Notes: generated from the letters alone by a model not told the origin. Positions 1 to 8,352 are shown, numbered from the stretch's first letter. The stretch: 64,000 nucleotides of DNA from Actinernus sp. WN-2022 (GCA_030867875.1 JAOWCC010001589.1:140713745-140777744); one strand, 5' to 3'. Program-made: numbers and translations.

Positions 1-1897
1 TATGTTGGAGAAAGAATTGGAGAAAAAAATCAACATCTTCAAAAATGGTCAAATCTGTATTTTTTTCACCAGACCGGGTAGGCAAAAAATATCAGATTTC
101 TGACAAAAACTAAAAAACCACTCAATATGCTTCAAAAGGTTGGCAAACAATCTCCTGGTAGCTTGAGAACACAAATGGAGAAAGAATTGAAGAAAAAACT
201 CAACATCTTCAAAAATGGTCAAATCTGTATTTTTTTCACCAGACCGGGTAGGCAAAAAATATCAGATTTCTGACCAAAACTAAAAAACCACTCAATATGC
301 TTCAAAACGATGGCAAACAATCTGCTGATAGTTAACAGACATGATTGGATTAAGTTGGAGAAAGAAATGAAGAAAAAAATCAACATCTTCAAAAATGGTC
401 AAATCTGTATTTTTTTTACCAGACCGGGTAGGCAAAAAATATCAGATTTCTGACAAAAACTAAAAAAACAACTCAATATGCTTCAAAAGGATGGCCAACA
501 ATCTGCTGATAGTTTCCAGACATGAATGGATTATGTTGGAGAAAGAATTGGAGAAAAAAAATCAACATCTTCAAAAATGGTCAAATCTGTATTTTTTGGA
601 CCAGACCGGGTAGGCAAAAATATCAGATTTCTGACAAAAACTAAAAAAACACTCAATATGCTTCAAAATGATGGCAAACAATCTGCTGATAGTTAACAGA
701 CATGATTGGATTAAGTTGGAGAAAGAAATGAAGAAAAAATCAACATCTTCAAAAATGGTCAAATCTGTATTTTTTGGACCAGACCGGGTAGGCAAAAAAT
801 ATCAGATTTCTGACAAAAACTAAAAAACCACTCAATATGCTTCAAAATGATGGCCAACAATCTGCTGATAGTTTCCAGACATGAATGGATTATGTTGGAG
901 AAAGAATTGGAGAAAAAAATCAACATCTTCAAAAATGGTCAAATCTGTATTTTTTGGACCAGACCGGGTAGGCAAAAAATGTCAGATTTCTGACAAAAAC
1001 TAAAAAACCACTCAATATGCTTCAAAACGATGGCAAACAATCTGCTGATAGTTAACAGACATGATTGGATTAAGTTGGAGAAAGAAATGAAGAAAAAAAT
1101 CAACATCTTCAAAAATGGTCAAATCTGTATTTTTTGGACCAGACCGGGTAGGCAAAAAATGTCAGATTTCTGACAAAAACTAAAAAACCACTCAATATGC
1201 TTCAAAAGGTTGGCAAACAATCTCCTGGTAGCTTGAGAACAGAAATCGAGAAAGAATTGAAGAAAAAAATCAACATCTTCAAAAAAAACACTCAAAATGA
1301 TGGCAAACAATCTCCTGGTAGCTTCAGAACACAAATGAAATAAGTTGGAGAAAGAATAACAAAAATGCATACTTCACATAAAATTTAGAGTTTCATGTTT
1401 GGACTTACCTCAATTTAGGTCTCCCAACACCTAAACTTGCCCAGAACCAAGCCATTCTGTCCACAAGCACTTCACATCTTTATCCTGGTAGCATCAGAAC
1501 ACCAATGGATTATGTTGGAGAAAGAAATGAAGAAAAAAATCAACATCTTCAAAAATGGTCAAATCTGTATTTTTTGGACCAGACCGGGTAGGCAAAAAAT
1601 ATCAGATTTCTGACAAAAACTAAAAAACCACTCAATATGGTTCAAAAGGTTGGCAAACAATCTCCTGGTAGCTTGAGAACAGAAATGGAGAAAGAATTGA
1701 AGAAAAAAATCAACATCTTCAAAAAAAAACACTCAAAATGATGGCAAACAATCTCCTGGTAGCTTCAGAACACAAATGAAATAAGTTGGAGAAAGAATAA
1801 CAAAAATGCATACTTCACATAAAATTTAGAGTTTCATGTTTGCACTTACCTCAATTTAGGTCTCCCAACACCTAAACTTGCCCAGAACCAAGCCATT
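1..1897. repeat. Satellite array, left flank
   Basis: Tandem AT-rich units of about 170-182 bp. Each carries a core reading about CAACATCTTCAAAAATGG, then an almost invariant CCAGACCGGGTAGGC box and CAGATTTCTGAC. Two junction types alternate: one with CTGCTGATAGTTAACAGAC and one with CTCCTGGTAGCTTGAGAAC. A second unit type (about 1330-1520 and 1770-1897) contains TTTAGAGTTTCATGTTTG and CCCAGAACCAAGCCATTCTG. The array stops in this second type at GCCATT, where the Polinton begins, and resumes on the far side. Short open frames across the units are by-products of the repeat, not genes. Confidence 0.95.
1892..1897. other. Polinton target-site duplication, left copy
   Basis: GCCATT directly precedes the left TIR. 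The same six bases follow the right TIR at 28852-28857, and unbroken satellite units have a single copy. Confidence 0.93.
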
Positions 1898-2275
1898 AGT
1901 AGTATAGAGGGTGGGGGCACCGGACCATTTCAATCTCTTCGAGATCGAAATAATCCGTTGTCGACCTCAAAGAAGGTCTCGACCTCAAAGAAGGTCTCGA
2001 CCTCAAAGAAGGTCTCAACCTCGAAGGTCTCTCCCCACCCTCGATACTACTGTACTACTGTACTACTATCCTTGGAATTATTTAGGGCGTGGTCAATTTA
2101 GGGCGTGGTCGAATTCTTGAAGTTCTTCATAACCGGTTTAACCAGTTCAATCTTTGGATGTCAAATTCTTGGAAATCTCCATAGCCGGTTTCAATCTTTG
2201 GATGTCGAATTCTTGGAAATCTCCATAACTGGTTTCAATCTTTGGATATCGAATTCTTCTCTTCATTCTTCTCTT
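1898..2275 (+). repeat. Polinton left terminal inverted repeat
   Basis: A 378-bp repeat whose reverse complement is at 28507-28851. It holds three tandem copies of an 18-bp unit GACCTCAAAGAAGGTCTC (1963-2016) and about 2.5 copies of a 44-bp unit starting CAATCTTTGGATGTC (about 2150-2270). The right TIR has only one 18-bp unit, which with a 3-bp indel explains the 33-bp length difference. The open frames at 1911-2120 and 2105-2299 are repeat by-products. Confidence 0.95.
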
Positions 2276-2502
2276 ACTATAGTATTCAACTTTTCATAGT
2301 TGCATTCTAGGCTATCCATTCTAATGGCTTCATTGCCTTGCCTGCTATCCGCTATTGCCATATATTGGCTTCTGCGAGTTTCTTCTATATTATTTTCCTT
2401 TCTTTCTATTTCATAGTGCGTTCGAGGTATCCTGCATCTTCTCTATGTAATGGATGCTGGTGTATGGTACTCTATATTTAATATCTAATATAGTAGTATA
2501 GG
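2276..2502. other. Sub-terminal non-coding stretch
   Basis: About 230 bases between the left TIR and the first gene. No open frame or structured repeat is seen; the last 22 bases carry the TATA-containing motif of the zinc-ribbon gene. Confidence 0.6.
2481..2502 (+). promoter_or_regulatory. TATA-type start-proximal motif
   Basis: AT-rich leader ending TATAGG directly before the ATG at 2503. The identical TATAGG-ATG arrangement precedes the DNA polymerase start at 13796. Confidence 0.5.
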
Positions 2503-3099
2503 ATGAACTGCAATTCAGAAATCCATGATGAGATGAAAGACTTTGGAGAGTTGTGTCCTTTCTGCAATGAGCGATTGATAGATTACGTACGCAAGAAAGA
2601 GAGTGAGTCGTGTTGTGGCAATACAGAGATAATTAATGATAATGGTATGTATGTTTGCCAAAGCTGTGGTGTAGTTCATTCATATCGTTTGGTGAATGGA
2701 TATATCGATTACTACGTAAATAGGTGCCGAATGAGACGTAAGTCTATCTACCATAGGAAATACCATATTGACAATATATTCATTGCGAAATTTGATTTAC
2801 GATATGGTGAGTGCATTGATATTCGTAGGATGTTCAATGAATTCGAAAGTGCTATTGATGTTATATTGAAACGGAAGAGGTATCCAATACTAGATTTCGT
2901 GTTCTATAAGTTGTTCGAAATGAAGTTTCGCGAATCTGGAATCGATAACTATCGCATCCATATGCAAAAGTGTACTAGGTACATATCGAAGATTACAGTT
3001 AAACGATATGTTAGGATATGGAAGAAGATCTGTGATATGAATGAATGGTTATACATAGAGACTCATAATGGTGTTTTTGCAAGAAGTGAAGATAATTGA
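2503..3099 (+). CDS. Zinc-ribbon protein, VLTF3/TFIIB-like (tentative)
   Basis: A 198-residue protein and the first gene inside the left TIR. Cysteine pairs at C18/C21, C37/C38 and C52/C55 (CPFC, CC, CQSCG) fit a zinc ribbon. About 27 residues later comes YHRKYH (83-88), resembling the aromatic/His segment after the ribbon in poxvirus/NCLDV late transcription factor 3 homologues. The rest is basic and rich in Tyr and Arg with no membrane segment. On that basis a transcription or nucleic-acid-binding role is inferred, possibly in late gene expression. The ATG is preceded by the TATA-type motif common to the element. It converges with the minus-strand gene at 3111-3608, leaving an 11-bp gap. 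A generic TFIIB- or TFIIS-type ribbon is the main alternative. Confidence 0.6.
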   Translation: MNCNSEIHDEMKDFGELCPFCNERLIDYVRKKESESCCGNTEIINDNGMYVCQSCGVVHSYRLVNGYIDYYVNRCRMRRKSIYHRKYHIDNIFIAKFDLRYGECIDIRRMFNEFESAIDVILKRKRYPILDFVFYKLFEMKFRESGIDNYRIHMQKCTRYISKITVKRYVRIWKKICDMNEWLYIETHNGVFARSEDN

Positions 3100-3110
3100 T
3101 ATGGCAATGA

Positions 3111-3608
3111 TCAACTAGTTGCGTACTTCTTGTTGTATCTCTCTCTGAATCTATCAACTAGTGGACATAGGTCACTAACTTGATCGTCCAACCAGTTCAA
3201 CTCTAATGTAAATCTTTCGATGTCGAGTTCTTCTCCACGCAGATATGCCCTTATTTTATTCAAGATCTTCTGATATGATGTGTACGCAAATTTGCTCATT
3301 TCCGTCTTCCTATTGTAGTTTTTCATTTTTAGTAGTCCTTGAAGCAATAGTCCTGATCCCGATATTGTACCGAGAATGATTGGATTTAGTGTTATAGACC
3401 CAATGATTACGCCTGTACTTGTGAGACCAATTGACGATAAGTGTAGAATTGTATTAACCTTCTTGAATCGTTTGTATGCTTGCTTGTGGTAGAAGCATTT
3501 TTTGTGGTAGTGAGAATACAGGTTTTTTAGCATTTCGACATCTGCTTCACTCAAGTCCTTGTCTATATGATTGAAGTTGAATATGTCTACTTTCAACGTC
3601 TTTGCCAT
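3111..3608 (-). CDS. Two-helix membrane protein
   Basis: A 165-residue protein. A charged N-terminal helix (about 20-50, rich in His, Lys and Tyr) is followed by two hydrophobic segments at about 51-74 and 76-95, separated by a short Asn-Pro turn. The C-terminal half is a charged helical stretch that ends with NWLDDQVSDLCPLVDRF. Helix, two transmembrane segments, helix resembles the general layout of SLATT-type two-TM proteins, but only shape is compared here. No signal peptide or catalytic motif is seen. It lies in a minus-strand block with the split protein and the ATPase. Small membrane proteins are common in Polintons and adenovirus-like elements; this one may act at membranes in assembly or egress. 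Function unassigned. Confidence 0.7.
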   Translation of the reverse strand: MAKTLKVDIFNFNHIDKDLSEADVEMLKNLYSHYHKKCFYHKQAYKRFKKVNTILHLSSIGLTSTGVIIGSITLNPIILGTISGSGLLLQGLLKMKNYNRKTEMSKFAYTSYQKILNKIRAYLRGEELDIERFTLELNWLDDQVSDLCPLVDRFRERYNKKYATS

Positions 3609-3620
3609 ATAGCTATACGT
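3609..3620 (-). promoter_or_regulatory. TATA-type start-proximal motif
   Basis: On the minus strand CGTATAGCTAT runs directly into the ATG of the two-helix membrane protein. Confidence 0.45.
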
Positions 3621-4576
3621 TACATAAATTGTTGATACATCTGTTTGTATTCGTCGTCGTCAATCAAGCCATCGTTAGAAAGCTTATTGAGTATCTCGAC
3701 GGCTTCGTTAGAAAGTTCGATACTATTGTTTCCAGCGTTTTTCGATGCTATTATTAACTCTAGTCTTTCACATAGCTCATTCGGGTTGTTGTAGTACTTT
3801 ATTCGACTTTTGTTACAACCACCTGATTTTTTCGTTCCTAAGTCGATCTTACCACTTTTAGACGTATATGGAGAGATTCCCGAGAGCTTAATCAGCTTGT
3901 TGAATATCCTTTGAGCATCATCAGTGTACAGTCTTCTAGGATTGTAGCGTTTCGTTAGCAACTCCATAAATGAATTATCGACCTTATGGTTTAGTATCTT
4001 CTTACCACTACCATTGTAAGCCTCTAATCTCATCTCTAATAATTTAGCTGGATCGATATACAAATTTCCAAACGTATAATCGGACCCTATTTTTAGACCT
4101 GTGCCTGTCGTTTTCTTAGATGACTTTGGCGTTTCTATGACGTCCTCATCTGGTACGAATACGACTTCCTTCTCTGGTGTCTTTAGTTTTCGCACTTCTT
4201 TCAAGTACTTGCTTGCTGCTAATTTTTGATTGCCTAGTATCTTTATTGTCGTGGGTGATTTAGATGATTTGATTTGCTTGTTCAGTATCGTTATGGCATT
4301 TTGTATTAAGTATTCTGAAGGTATGTCTTTTAAGCTTGGATCGAACCCTAGTTTTTCTAGTCGTTTAGATTCTTGTGCTCCAAAAATTGGTTTTGTACCA
4401 TCAACGGCTCCTTTGTCGTTCTCTTCGTCTTCATCTTCGTCTTCCTCGTAATGCGATGGCAGTTTACCAATCCACGATTCTAAGCCTTTAGTAGATCCTT
4501 GTGTTGAGATGGCTTCACTAAGTGTATCGATTGCTCCAGTGATGTTCTCTTGGTTTTCTTGTAGCTGTTCAATCAT
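3620..4576 (-). CDS. Conserved Polinton protein, C-terminal part (DUF8207-like, tentative)
   Basis: A 318-residue open frame. An N-terminal helical, Gln-rich part leads into an acidic run (residues 45-53, mostly Asp/Glu), then a Ser/Lys-rich linker. A globular part at about 170-235 contains GNLYID, a VDNSFMELL segment and YTDDAQ. The C-terminus has NNPNELCERL and ends in an acidic helix. The 170-235 pattern recalls DUF8207-type Polinton proteins, from memory only. The ATG at 4576 has no TATA-type motif before it. It lies in the same frame as the upstream 64-residue frame, with one TAA (4586-4588) and three sense codons between. It is therefore probably the larger part of one gene cut by a nonsense change, or a re-initiated product. 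Role unknown. Confidence 0.7.
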   Translation of the reverse strand: MIEQLQENQENITGAIDTLSEAISTQGSTKGLESWIGKLPSHYEEDEDEDEENDKGAVDGTKPIFGAQESKRLEKLGFDPSLKDIPSEYLIQNAITILNKQIKSSKSPTTIKILGNQKLAASKYLKEVRKLKTPEKEVVFVPDEDVIETPKSSKKTTGTGLKIGSDYTFGNLYIDPAKLLEMRLEAYNGSGKKILNHKVDNSFMELLTKRYNPRRLYTDDAQRIFNKLIKLSGISPYTSKSGKIDLGTKKSGGCNKSRIKYYNNPNELCERLELIIASKNAGNNSIELSNEAVEILNKLSNDGLIDDDEYKQMYQQFM

Positions 4577-4585
4577 CTCATCTTG

Positions 4586-4588
4586 TTA
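4586..4588 (-). other. In-frame stop splitting one gene
   Basis: TAA on the minus strand, in phase with both flanking open frames. Three sense codons separate it from the downstream ATG at 4576. Three flanking features suggest the two frames are one gene: shared phase, minimal gap, and a start motif only upstream. Confidence 0.7.
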
Positions 4589-4780
4589 CTTATCAGCCAA
4601 TTTCTGCGCCTTTTCAACTGAAGCTGTTACGGGTTGGTATAGCTTTTCGCCAGCTTCTCGTAATGATTGATCACCTAGCTTTTTATTGAGTAATCGTTTC
4701 TTTAAGATTCGCCTATTTTTCAAGAATTCGTTAATTAAGCTTGCTCTTTCTTCTACTGTCTTAATAGTTCTGAACGACAT
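4586..4780 (-). CDS. Conserved Polinton protein, N-terminal part (cut by in-frame stop)
   Basis: A 64-residue frame, strongly helical and charged, with an IKTVEERASLINEFL segment and a Lys/Leu-rich middle. It ends at TAA 4586-4588, in the same frame as the 318-residue frame starting at 4576. The TATA-type motif GTATACGT lies just before this ATG, not before 4576, so this is the probable true start of the whole gene. If the stop were read as sense the product would be about 386 residues. Whether the stop is a fixed mutation, a sequencing error or a site of readthrough cannot be decided from the sequence alone. Confidence 0.6.
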   Translation of the reverse strand: MSFRTIKTVEERASLINEFLKNRRILKKRLLNKKLGDQSLREAGEKLYQPVTASVEKAQKLADK

Positions 4781-4794
4781 ACGTATACATATTA
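4781..4794 (-). promoter_or_regulatory. TATA-type start-proximal motif
   Basis: On the minus strand TAATATGTATACGT abuts the ATG at 4780. Confidence 0.5.
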
Positions 4795-4880
4795 GTTACA
4801 TAATTCGTTACTCTAAGTTAGCGTAACTTTTTGAAATCGTATGTAAATCACACGAAAACCCTCGAATTCTCATTCTCTAA

Positions 4881-5567
4881 CTACGTATTATGCATGTATA
4901 AACCGTCGAAGTTCTTTCGATACATCTCGGGAATATGCTTAGAAGTCTTATCCAACACCATGAAATCGAATGGTTCTATCGTAGCTTCTCGATATATGTC
5001 TTCGAATTGTTTCCGACTGATGTTTTTACAGTTATCATCAGCAATGTGTCTGATGTCCTTGTTATCTAATCCGCCAAATAGAACGAAGCACTTAGTATTG
5101 CGTCGAATGTATTTTGGCACATCGTAATAGCTTTGACACAAGTAAATGCAGTTACAGTTCTTATTTCTAGATAGCGAAAAGTATTCCTTAACGTTGTTCA
5201 TATTTTTATTGTCGATCTTAATATCATCGAATACGATAACCTTATTAGCGTCATCATCTAAATCTTCAACTGGTATGATGTCTTCTGGATTGCATAATTC
5301 GACATTACACGCATCGTCGTCGTCATCTAATTCCTCGTTAATGATATCATGGAATTCTTTTATTAGACTGTACTTATCCTGATGAGGATTTAGAGTATGT
5401 ATCTTACATGAATCGTAATTCATCCATTTTAAAAGCATATTGGTAAGCAGATTCGTTTTACCTTGACCCGTACTACCAACTAGCATAAAATGGCAATCAG
5501 GAAGCAAGAAGTGATGTTTTGGTTTCTGACTTATTTTTTCAGTATCGTCAAAGTTGATTATATTCAT
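4881..5567 (-). CDS. Genome-packaging ATPase (FtsK/HerA, A32-like)
   Basis: A 228-residue P-loop ATPase of the Polinton/NCLDV packaging family, expected to drive DNA into the capsid. Walker A is GSTGQGKT at residues 31-38. Walker B is KVIVFDD, hydrophobic strand then D114-D115. Downstream, LSRNKNCNCIYLCQSYYDVP is the sensor-type strand with a polar Gln, as in A32-like ATPases. An acidic stretch (80-85) lies before Walker B. Length is typical of Polinton ATPases (about 200-250). It is divergently arranged with the gene at 5595, sharing a 27-bp AT-rich spacer. Both motifs are present and no break is seen. It belongs with the capsid genes of the element. Confidence 0.92.
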   Translation of the reverse strand: MNIINFDDTEKISQKPKHHFLLPDCHFMLVGSTGQGKTNLLTNMLLKWMNYDSCKIHTLNPHQDKYSLIKEFHDIINEELDDDDDACNVELCNPEDIIPVEDLDDDANKVIVFDDIKIDNKNMNNVKEYFSLSRNKNCNCIYLCQSYYDVPKYIRRNTKCFVLFGGLDNKDIRHIADDNCKNISRKQFEDIYREATIEPFDFMVLDKTSKHIPEMYRKNFDGLYMHNT

Positions 5568-5594
5568 CTACTATAATGTACGTATACAATATAG
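5568..5594. promoter_or_regulatory. Divergent TATA-type intergenic region
   Basis: A 27-bp spacer between the ATPase (-) and the fibre-type gene (+). It contains GTACGTATAC and ends ACAATATAG before the plus ATG; on the minus strand it reads CATTATAGTAG before the ATPase ATG. Each direction thus has its own TATA-containing motif within about 10 bases of the start. Confidence 0.55.
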
Positions 5595-6215
5595 ATGAGT
5601 CTTACGAAATTTGGAACGATTCGAACTGGAAGCAGCAATGAGTGCATGCATGAGCAAACACCAGTAAGAATAGTTAGTATTAATGCGAAAGAGATTTCAC
5701 TCTTATGGCTTCAACGCGATACAGATTGGATGGATATACCCAATTACGAAATACAGCTAACACCAAAAGGTACGAATATGATGAGACTATCATGCCGCCT
5801 ATACATCTCAAACAACACTGGAGGAGGTAATTTTTGGTTCCGATGGGTCCTATTAACGCCAACACCAGTTCCAGGGCACCATTTACAAACGATTATTGGT
5901 GTAAGTAATTTACCAGATGCAGCAATTGGCTTGAGAACCAGATGTGCATTTGCATCACAACCGCCAAGAGATCCAGAGACAGTCGTTTGTATTTCAGACG
6001 TCTCTTTTCATGAGAATTTCGGTAACGGCATCCTACACACGTATAAGCTGCAGTGTAAGATCACTGATACAGGAACGATGGTATTGAATAGACTGTATAA
6101 TGGCGCTAATGCGACATGGAATGGATACATGAAATCATTAATAATGGTTGAGGAAATCACAGGAATGACCAAAAAAACTGCTCAAAATGGGATCAACGAA
6201 TACGCATCAAACTAA
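5595..6215 (+). CDS. Possible fibre-head / jelly-roll protein
   Basis: A 206-residue protein I do not recognise with confidence. The composition is beta-rich with alternating hydrophobic residues, no membrane segment, few charged clusters and several Trp (for example FWFRWVLL). The segment near the C-terminus, NGYMKSLIMVEEI, resembles the last strand of C1q/TNF-like jelly-roll heads, in which a hydrophobic strand ends the domain. The next gene encodes a collagen-like stalk, so a paired receptor-binding or fibre role is plausible. It starts 27 bp from the divergent ATPase start. An additional minor capsid protein is the alternative. Confidence 0.55.
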   Translation: MSLTKFGTIRTGSSNECMHEQTPVRIVSINAKEISLLWLQRDTDWMDIPNYEIQLTPKGTNMMRLSCRLYISNNTGGGNFWFRWVLLTPTPVPGHHLQTIIGVSNLPDAAIGLRTRCAFASQPPRDPETVVCISDVSFHENFGNGILHTYKLQCKITDTGTMVLNRLYNGANATWNGYMKSLIMVEEITGMTKKTAQNGINEYASN

Positions 6216-6221
6216 TGTAAT

Positions 6222-6236
6222 CATATAATATAAGAG
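6222..6236 (+). promoter_or_regulatory. TATA-type start-proximal motif
   Basis: CATATAATATAAGAG directly precedes the ATG at 6237. The related CATATAATAT precedes the major capsid ATG. Confidence 0.5.
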
Positions 6237-7586
6237 ATGAGTTACTCAATATTTGGAACGCTTTACAATGGTACGATAGAGCAAAAGGAAGGTAAGCGCG
6301 GACCACCTGGAAGGGATTCAACCGTTCCTGGCCCACGTGGAAGGGACTCAACTGTTCCTGGCCCAGCAGGTAAGGACTCAACTGTTCCTGGACCATCTGG
6401 AAGGGACTCAACCATTCCTGGCCCACCTGGAAGGGATTCAACTGTTCCTGGCCCACGTGGAAGGGACTCAACCGTTCCTGGCCCAGCAGGTAAGGATTCG
6501 ACTGTTCCTGGCCCACGTGGAAGGGACTCAACCGTTCCTGGCCCACGTGGAAGGGACTCAACCGTTCCTGGGCCTGGTGTTATGTATGGTAGTCAAACAT
6601 TCAATTGTGGTAATTTCGTTATGGATTCTAGTAATTGGGCGTCATCAAGCAGTGTAAGTTCATTCATAATCATAAATGATGCATACTCTATGATTAACAT
6701 CGCTCCAGAACATCAAGGTTTTAGAATCCTAGAGACATTTAAACCAAACTCGACGGAGAAGTTGACTATGACTCTACCAAAAAATGATAATCCAGCCTTA
6801 GGGTTAAAAGGCAACAGTGACTACGCAGTTCGGGTCGAAGCTTATGCAAACGTTGGATCCATAACACTAAACTCTATATCAATTGAACAGAATTTAAGTT
6901 TCATATCGAACACGATGAAAAATGGAAGGATAGGATCTACAAACACTGCTTTCCAAGAGCTAAGCATAACAACATCTACTAATGACACAGGTAAATTTTC
7001 ATTTACATTGAGTCATAATCAGTCATCCAATCAGCTAATAGTAATCTATGTTGCAATCGTTGCTGGAGCATTAAATGCAAACACCTTTGTGAATCCAGCA
7101 TCATTCGACGACGTCTCACTTATTATACCAACTCAAATTAAGGATATTGTACCAATTAGACCAACCATCTATGGTAATGTCATTAACGAAAGGCTAAGAT
7201 ATCAAACAAGAAGTGCGCTTACAGAAATTCCTAAGTTGACGGTCACATTACCTGGTGGGAACGTGTTATATCGAATACAATGTTGCTTATATATTAGATC
7301 GAGTAGAGACGACACAGATATAGTTTTCTCAAACAGAAAGAATGACACATACGTTAACGTATTCAATATGCGTATAAAAAGAGGGGCATATGCCGATGTT
7401 CCATTGAACAACGTATATTATTTGTTTCAAAGAGATGTGGATACAACATATTATATGATGATACAAACTCAATCTGGAGTCGTCGTTAACGTCAATTGGA
7501 ATTCACAACAATCTTACATAACAGCTGAAAAATGGGATGGCCTGAATGTCGTACACGATTCATCCGATAATATAATAATTGGATAA
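6237..7586 (+). CDS. Fibre protein with interrupted collagen-like stalk
   Basis: A 449-residue protein. A short N-terminal segment (1-21, MSYSIFGTLYNG...) is followed by nine 10-residue repeats of the type GPRGRDSTVP (about 22-111), then about 340 residues of beta-rich sequence with no obvious membrane segment. Gly recurs at positions 1 and 4 of each decad, so each repeat gives two Gly-X-Y triplets, then a four-residue break; this is not a continuous collagen helix. The C-terminal part looks like one or two beta-sandwich domains (two strand-rich halves, about 120-300 and 310-449). Short N-terminal anchor, repetitive stalk and globular head is the plan of viral fibres, so a surface attachment role is inferred. 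It lies between the putative fibre head and the minor capsid gene. Confidence 0.72.
   Translation: MSYSIFGTLYNGTIEQKEGKRGPPGRDSTVPGPRGRDSTVPGPAGKDSTVPGPSGRDSTIPGPPGRDSTVPGPRGRDSTVPGPAGKDSTVPGPRGRDSTVPGPRGRDSTVPGPGVMYGSQTFNCGNFVMDSSNWASSSSVSSFIIINDAYSMINIAPEHQGFRILETFKPNSTEKLTMTLPKNDNPALGLKGNSDYAVRVEAYANVGSITLNSISIEQNLSFISNTMKNGRIGSTNTAFQELSITTSTNDTGKFSFTLSHNQSSNQLIVIYVAIVAGALNANTFVNPASFDDVSLIIPTQIKDIVPIRPTIYGNVINERLRYQTRSALTEIPKLTVTLPGGNVLYRIQCCLYIRSSRDDTDIVFSNRKNDTYVNVFNMRIKRGAYADVPLNNVYYLFQRDVDTTYYMMIQTQSGVVVNVNWNSQQSYITAEKWDGLNVVHDSSDNIIIG
6301..6570 (+). repeat. Nine 30-bp coding repeats (collagen-like stalk)
   Basis: Nine consecutive 30-bp units of the type GCCCACGTGGAAGGGACTCA plus ACCGTTCCTG. 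They are in frame with the fibre gene and vary mainly at the third residue (Arg, Ala, Ser or Pro). The near identity of units suggests recent expansion and possible length polymorphism. The open frame on the opposite strand (6193-6561) only mirrors this repeat. Confidence 0.95.
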
Positions 7587-7590
7587 TAAT

Positions 7591-7606
7591 CTAACCAAAC
7601 TGTATA
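7591..7606 (+). promoter_or_regulatory. TATA-type start-proximal motif
   Basis: CTGTATA abuts the ATG of the minor capsid gene, 20 bp after the fibre stop. Confidence 0.4.
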
Positions 7607-8347
7607 ATGCAAACTACGCTATTCTTCGATAGTAAGAAAGGATTCGGTTCATCTGAAAACTTCACGACAAACTTCAATCCTCCATTGGAGCTAGACAGTA
7701 CGAAAAACTATCAAATCTCGTTAATCAATGCATCAATGTGGTACTCTTGGTATAACATAACGAGTGTAAATAACAAGTTCAAATACTATAATGGTACAGC
7801 TTGGAAGACGATAACATTATCGCCAGGAGCATACAACGTAATTGACATAAACGACACTATGAAGCACCATATGAAGCAAAATAGCGATTGGGACGTTGCT
7901 AACAGTAAGTACTATGTCGATATTAAACCTAATTACAACACACTGAAGTCTGTGATTGAGATACGAAATGGTTATAAAGTGGATTTCACTATTGACGAAA
8001 GTTTTAGGACGATACTTGGTTTCGAATCTAAGATAGTTCAAGGCAACGGCTTTCACGATAGCGATAAGATTGTGCAAATCACAGAGGTCGATACTATTCA
8101 AGTACACTGCGATCTAGTAACAGATTCTTACATAAATGGCAGTACAAGTTCGGTCATCTACTCATTCGTTCCATCGGTTCCTCCAGGTTACTTGATCAAC
8201 ATCCATCCTAACCAACGATTCGATATGAACATATCGAAAAGATCGATTAACAGTATATCGTTCTCGCTTAGAGATCAAAGTGGTAATTCGATAAGAATGA
8301 ATAATGAGAGAGTTACGTATTACATCCATCTTAGTGAGATTGTGTAA
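7607..8347 (+). CDS. Minor capsid protein (penton, single jelly-roll)
   Basis: A 246-residue protein, the expected size of the Polinton penton protein that closes the capsid vertices. The N-terminal LFFDSKKGFGSSENFTTNF, a mid-section with GFESKIVQG, and the C-terminal strands INSISFSLRDQSGNSIR and VTYYIHLSEIV match the general pattern of Polinton/adintovirus minor capsids. In that pattern an 'I-x-f-x-l-x-D-x-x-G-x-x-I' strand pair lies near the end. No membrane segment is seen. It sits two genes upstream of the major capsid gene, the usual capsid block. The start is supported by the adjacent TATA-type motif. Confidence 0.85.
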   Translation: MQTTLFFDSKKGFGSSENFTTNFNPPLELDSTKNYQISLINASMWYSWYNITSVNNKFKYYNGTAWKTITLSPGAYNVIDINDTMKHHMKQNSDWDVANSKYYVDIKPNYNTLKSVIEIRNGYKVDFTIDESFRTILGFESKIVQGNGFHDSDKIVQITEVDTIQVHCDLVTDSYINGSTSSVIYSFVPSVPPGYLINIHPNQRFDMNISKRSINSISFSLRDQSGNSIRMNNERVTYYIHLSEIV

Positions 8348-8352
8348 CCAAT

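Noticed and set aside
49..255. 68-codon minus-strand frames starting MPTRSG, repeated dozens of times in the flanks
   Set aside because: They span one satellite unit, shift with unit variants and appear or vanish with single-base differences; no start context or conservation beyond the DNA repeat.
1911..2299. Plus-strand frames in the left TIR and their mirror at 28492-28677
   Set aside because: They lie wholly in the terminal repeats and translate the 18-bp and 44-bp tandem units.
6193..6561. 122-codon frame antisense to the fibre stalk, and a 106-codon frame at 6337-6657
   Set aside because: Both are shadows of the 30-bp coding repeat, whose length is a multiple of three.
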